Below are positions 60,375-64,000 of a stretch of DNA of 64,000 nt, piece after piece. Under the pieces are notes generated by a model. It was not told where the DNA came from. It saw only the letters and a list, made by a program, of their open reading frames with translations, and did not search any database. Numbering within the stretch: the stretch's first letter is position 1; every line of letters begins with the position of its first letter. This DNA is from Azospirillum canadense (GTDB lineage: Bacteria; Pseudomonadota; Alphaproteobacteria; Azospirillales; Azospirillaceae), in assembly GCF_025961225.1 (NCBI RefSeq), contig NZ_JAOQNG010000010.1:52501-116500 (forward strand), in the 5' to 3' direction. A program made the position numbers and the translations under genes.

Positions 60375-63272
60375 ATGCCACACTACTCACGCTTGTTTCT
60401 CTTGCTCGTGGCGGCCGTTATTCCGCTAGCGGCGCTGCAGTTCATGATGCAATACAACGTGCGGCAGCATCGCACGGTTGAGATTCAAAACGACGTCGTC
60501 CGGCTGCTGCATCTCGTGGACGCCGAACAGCAGCGCATCGCCGCCGACGCGCAGCATGTCCTGGCGGCGGTGGTCGAATCCGGCATCCCGCGCACCGCGC
60601 CGGTGGATTGCCAGGCGACGCTCGCCCGGATGAAGGCGCGCTACCCCGCCTACCTGACGATCGAGGTCGCGGACCGCGAGGGATCGGTCTGGTGCACCAC
60701 CGACCCGCGAACGCTGGGGATCTCGGTCGGCGACTACGGCACCTTTCAGGAGGCCATGCGCTCCAACGGAATCGTGCTCGGCGAATATGGCGCCGCCCGC
60801 GGGATCGGGCGTCCGGTCCTGCCGTTCAGGATGAGCTACCGGGGCCCCGACGGCGCCATGGCGGGGGTGGTCAGCGTCCTGCTCGACGTCGGCTGGCTGG
60901 AGGACGACCTGGCCCACCGCAACCTGCCGGCGGGCATGGCCATCCTGCTGACCGACCGGAACGGCATCGTCATGGCGCGGGTTCCGGCGATGCCGGAGCT
61001 GATCGGCCGCCCCGTGCCGAGCGACATGCTGCGGACGCTGCTGTCGGCGACCGACACGCAGACCATCGAGGTGGCGGGCCTGGACGGGATCCGGCGGATC
61101 GTCGCAGTGTCGCCGCCAGGGGCGGGCTGGCGCGGCACGATGCTGGCCGTCGGGGTGGGCCGCGACGCCGCGATGGCGCCGGTGAACGACGCGATGATGC
61201 AGTCGCTGGCCTATTTCGGCGGAACGCTTCTGCTCTGCTGCCTGGGGGCGACCTGGGGCCTGCGCCAGTTCCTGCGCATGCGCGAGCGGATGCACGACAC
61301 CGCGCTGGAGATGGCCTCCGTCCTGGAAAGCACGACCGACGCCGTGGCGGAGGTCGACCGCGACTGGAAGGTCGTCTTCCTCAACGACCGGGCGAAGGCG
61401 CTGCTTCCCTACTCCTCCACGCTCTACGGCCGCAACGGGTGGGAAGCCTTTCCGGAGCTGATCGGCGGCACGGCCTGGAACAGCCTGAACCACGCGATGA
61501 CGGCGCGCGAGCCGGTGGATTTCGAACTGCTGGGCCCGACCACCGGCCTCTGGTTCGCGGCGCGCGCCTTCCCGTCGCGCAAGGGGCTGGTGATCTATTT
61601 CCAGGACGTCAGCCAGCGCAAGCAGCACGAGGAGGAGCGCGCGCTCCTCAACCGCCAGCTGGAGGAGGAACGGACGCTCCTGCGCGCCGTGCTCGACCAC
61701 ATGCCGTCGGGCGTTCTGGTGGCGGAAGCGCCGTCCGGGCGCATCGTGAAGGTCAACGCTGCGGCCGAACGGATGCTCGGCCAGCCGCTGCCCCGGGTGA
61801 TCGGGGCGGAGCGCCAGTACGATGTGCCGCCGGCGCCTGGCTTCGGGCCGCACCGGCCGGACGGCAGGCTCTACGGCGGGGGGGAGACCCCGCTTGCCCG
61901 CGCCCTGCTGGCGGGCGAGGTGGTGGAGCAGGAGGACCTTGACTACCGCCGCGCCGACGGCGGCATGGTCACCCTGTCGGTCAGCGCGGCGCCGGTCCGC
62001 GATCCCGGCGGGCGGATCGTGCTCGCCATCTGCACCCTGCGCGACGTCGGCGAGCGCAAGGCCATGGAGATGGCGCTCCACCAGGCGAAGGAGCAGGCCG
62101 ACCAGGCCAACCGCGCCAAGTCGAAGTTCCTGGCCGCGGCCAGCCACGACCTGCGCCAGCCCATGCAGTCCATGTTCCTGTTCAGCGGCATCCTCCACCG
62201 CCACGTGACGGGGGAGCAGGGCCAGCGCAGCCTGGAGATGCTGGAGCGCGGGCTGGACACGCTGAAGGGGCTGCTGGACAGCCTGCTGGACGTCTCCCGC
62301 CTCGACGTCGGCGCCATCGAGCCGCGCATCGAAAGCGTGGCGCTGGGCGGTCTGGTCGACGAGATCGTCGCCTCCTACGCGCCGATCCTGGAGAGCAAGG
62401 GCCTGGCCTTCCGCGTGGCCGGCGACCGGACGGTGTCCGTGCGCAGCGACCGCGTCCTGCTCGGCCGCATGGTGCGCAACCTCGTCGAGAACGCCGTGAA
62501 GTACACGGAGCGCGGCGGTGTGGAGATCGGCCTCCGCCTGCTGGACGGCCCACTCGGCGGCCCACTCGGCGGCCCACTCGGCGGCAAGGTGCGCATCGAG
62601 GTCGCCGACACCGGCATCGGCATTCCCCCGGACCAGCTGGACCAGATCTTTGCTGAGTTCCATCAGGTCAACAACCCGGAACGCGACCGGGCCCGCGGCC
62701 TGGGGCTGGGGTTGGCCATCGTCCAGCGCCTGTCCGTCATCCTCGACCACCCGGTGGAGGTCCGCTCCCAACCCGGCCGGGGATCGGTTTTCACCATCGA
62801 CGTGCCGCTCGACCGGGCGGAGGTGGAACCGCCACCGCCCGCCGAAGCGCAGCCGACCGACGACGGCCATGCGCCGCTCGCCCTTCTGGTCGACGACGAC
62901 GCCATCGTGCTGCTGGGGCTCCGCGACATGTTCCGGGAATGGGGCTACGAGGTGCTGATCGCCGGCTCCACCGACCAGGCGATCGAGCGCGTGCGGGAGG
63001 CCGGGCGCTTCCCCGACGCGATGCTGGTCGATTACCGCCTGCGCGAAGGGCGGGTGGGGACGGAGGCCGTGGTGCGCATCCGCGCCATGGCCGGCGCCCC
63101 GATCCCGGCGATGATCCTGACCGGCGAGTCCGGCCCGGAGTGTGAGCAGGACGCCGCGCAGCACGGGCTGAAGGTCGTGCGCAAGCCGGTCACACCGCGC
63201 CAGCTGCGCCGCGCGCTCGATCGCGCGCTGGAGGCCGGCCAGGCCAAGAACCTCCAGGACACCGCGTCCTGA
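60375..63272 (+). CDS. Hybrid sensor histidine kinase with receiver domain
   Basis: The product has 965 residues. A membrane helix (about 7-25), a periplasmic sensor of Cache type (about 28-265), a second helix (about 275-293), two PAS-like domains (about 305-420 and 437-560), the HisKA motif FLAAASHDLRQPMQSMFLF (His near 591), HATPase (NLVENAVKYTERGG, DTGIGIPPDQLDQIFAEF, GLGLGLAIVQRL) and a C-terminal receiver (LLVDDDAIVLLGLRDMF, phospho-Asp in AMLVDYRLREG) are visible. It probably phosphorylates its own receiver and then another protein. Its ATG is not preceded by a good ribosome site; the upstream region is low in GC. A PLGG repeat lies in the HATPase. Confidence 0.9.
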   Translation: MPHYSRLFLLLVAAVIPLAALQFMMQYNVRQHRTVEIQNDVVRLLHLVDAEQQRIAADAQHVLAAVVESGIPRTAPVDCQATLARMKARYPAYLTIEVADREGSVWCTTDPRTLGISVGDYGTFQEAMRSNGIVLGEYGAARGIGRPVLPFRMSYRGPDGAMAGVVSVLLDVGWLEDDLAHRNLPAGMAILLTDRNGIVMARVPAMPELIGRPVPSDMLRTLLSATDTQTIEVAGLDGIRRIVAVSPPGAGWRGTMLAVGVGRDAAMAPVNDAMMQSLAYFGGTLLLCCLGATWGLRQFLRMRERMHDTALEMASVLESTTDAVAEVDRDWKVVFLNDRAKALLPYSSTLYGRNGWEAFPELIGGTAWNSLNHAMTAREPVDFELLGPTTGLWFAARAFPSRKGLVIYFQDVSQRKQHEEERALLNRQLEEERTLLRAVLDHMPSGVLVAEAPSGRIVKVNAAAERMLGQPLPRVIGAERQYDVPPAPGFGPHRPDGRLYGGGETPLARALLAGEVVEQEDLDYRRADGGMVTLSVSAAPVRDPGGRIVLAICTLRDVGERKAMEMALHQAKEQADQANRAKSKFLAAASHDLRQPMQSMFLFSGILHRHVTGEQGQRSLEMLERGLDTLKGLLDSLLDVSRLDVGAIEPRIESVALGGLVDEIVASYAPILESKGLAFRVAGDRTVSVRSDRVLLGRMVRNLVENAVKYTERGGVEIGLRLLDGPLGGPLGGPLGGKVRIEVADTGIGIPPDQLDQIFAEFHQVNNPERDRARGLGLGLAIVQRLSVILDHPVEVRSQPGRGSVFTIDVPLDRAEVEPPPPAEAQPTDDGHAPLALLVDDDAIVLLGLRDMFREWGYEVLIAGSTDQAIERVREAGRFPDAMLVDYRLREGRVGTEAVVRIRAMAGAPIPAMILTGESGPECEQDAAQHGLKVVRKPVTPRQLRRALDRALEAGQAKNLQDTAS
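62547..62582 (+). repeat. 12-bp tandem repeat, three copies, inside the hybrid kinase
   Basis: GGCCCACTCGGC is repeated exactly three times in frame, coding GPLGGPLGGPLGG between two HATPase strands. It is in a loop, so copy number could vary. Confidence 0.9.
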
Positions 63273-63282
63273 AAGCGTCCTC

Positions 63283-64000
63283 CTACGGCGCCTCCGCCCG
63301 CGCCGTGTCGAGCAGCCAGGCGCGGAAGGCGGCGAAGCCCGGATCGGACCGGCGCGCGGGGCGGGCGACCAGATACCAGGCGCGCCCCATGGGCACCGGC
63401 TGCGGGAAGGGCGTGACCAGCCGGCCGGCGGCCACGTCGTCCGCGATGTAGGGCTGCGCGCCCAGCGCCACGCCCACCCCGTCCATCGCTGCCTGAAGGG
63501 CCATGGCGTAGCTGCCGAAGGACAGGCCCTTTCCCGCAGGCGGCTCCAGCCCCATGGCGGCGAACCACTGCGGCCAGTCGTTCGGCCAGTGGGCGACGGA
63601 CAGCCGCGTGGCGCCCAGCAGGTCGGACGGCTCCCGCAGCGTCCGAGCCAGGGCCGGGGCGCAGACCGGCAGCATGCCGGCGGTGAACAGTGGCTCCGCC
63701 TCGTGCCGCGCCCAATGGCCGTCGCCGAGCAGAAGGGCGCAAGTCCAGTCCTCGCGGATCGGGTTGCCGGCCCCGCCGGTGGTGATGCGCACCTCGATGT
63801 CCGGGTGGCGGGTGTGGAAGCCGGACAGGCGCGGGATCAGCCAGCGCACCGCGAAGGTGGCGCCCACCCCCATGGTCAGCACCGGGCCGCCGCGCATGCA
63901 GGTCACCCGCTCCACGCTCTCCGCGATGGCGTCGAAGGCGCCGGTCAGGCCAGGCAGCAGGGCCCGCCCGCGCTCCGTCAGGGCCAGCGCGTTGGCGTGC
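63283..64000 (-). CDS. LysR family regulator (5' end outside window), GcvA-like
   Basis: The reading frame runs off the right edge, so the first part of the DNA-binding domain is missing. The visible end of the helix-turn-helix is HANALALTERGRALLPGLTGAFDAIAES, and the effector domain GPVLTMGVGATFAVRWLIPRLSGFHTRHPDIEVRITTGGAG follows. The pattern matches GcvA-type LysR proteins (GAFDAI, F..RWL.PRL..F). Its stop is 10 bases from the hybrid kinase stop, convergent. Effector unknown. Confidence 0.9.
   Translation of the reverse strand, partial: HANALALTERGRALLPGLTGAFDAIAESVERVTCMRGGPVLTMGVGATFAVRWLIPRLSGFHTRHPDIEVRITTGGAGNPIREDWTCALLLGDGHWARHEAEPLFTAGMLPVCAPALARTLREPSDLLGATRLSVAHWPNDWPQWFAAMGLEPPAGKGLSFGSYAMALQAAMDGVGVALGAQPYIADDVAAGRLVTPFPQPVPMGRAWYLVARPARRSDPGFAAFRAWLLDTARAEAP

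Overview
The window looks like chromosomal or chromid DNA of a GC-rich alphaproteobacterium, most probably an Azospirillum-type member of the Rhodospirillales. The reasons are the CcrM-type GANTC methyltransferase, the VLFTRLRLSGFKSF form of SMC, a class-II-like FNR protein, heavy investment in sensor kinases and chemotaxis, and the family of GC-rich palindromic repeats between genes. The genus is an inference from gene content; no database search was possible.

Layout. Bases 1-1300 hold the 3' part of a 23S rRNA gene, a 5S rRNA and the rRNA operon terminator. Bases 1384-11695 carry a fumarylacetoacetate-hydrolase-family enzyme, small unknown proteins, a PLP aminotransferase, a membrane sensor kinase and a 1630-residue bacterial alpha-2-macroglobulin that has lost its thioester. 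Bases 11891-17786 form a fatty-acid (or branched acyl-CoA) beta-oxidation operon: MerR regulator, thiolase, FadN-like fusion enzyme and acyl-CoA dehydrogenase, with an operator palindrome over the promoter. Bases 18207-22060 hold an orphan LuxR-type response regulator, a CBS protein, OmpW, a lipoprotein and an FAD oxidoreductase. Bases 22387-28348 hold genome-maintenance genes (smc, a DsbA-like protein, a DciA/DUF721 protein, and divergent mutY). Bases 28366-39569 are mixed housekeeping: a DUF1194 protein, a sensor kinase, folB, ccrM, rnhB, a double cyclic-nucleotide-domain protein, a YchJ-family protein, a double cold-shock protein, a ctpA protease and a sugar transferase.

Bases 39734-54412 form a complete-looking membrane-bound [NiFe] hydrogenase locus, all on the minus strand except two inserted plus-strand genes. 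The structural order is hybO-hybA-hybB-hybC-hybD, the arrangement of E. coli hydrogenase 2 (group 1c). A second operon gives the maturation set: HypC-type (HupF/HybG), HybE/HupJ, HupK, HypA, HypB, HypF, HypC and HypE. HypD is absent. HupE, a candidate nickel transporter, is divergent from the second operon. To the right lie a methyl-accepting chemotaxis protein, an FNR-type regulator with the iron-sulfur cysteines, an MHYT-domain sensor kinase, a hybrid histidine kinase and a truncated LysR gene.

How it fits together. Three FNR boxes (46577, 54605 and 57006) sit upstream of the maturation operon/hupE, between the hydrogenase structural operon and the chemoreceptor, and upstream of the fnr gene itself. 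The sequence therefore suggests one low-oxygen circuit that makes the hydrogenase, its maturation enzymes and possibly a taxis receptor. The strongest oddities are a palindromic repeat translated inside hypF, HupK as a visibly decayed copy of the hydrogenase large subunit, and three GANTC sites packed just upstream of ccrM.
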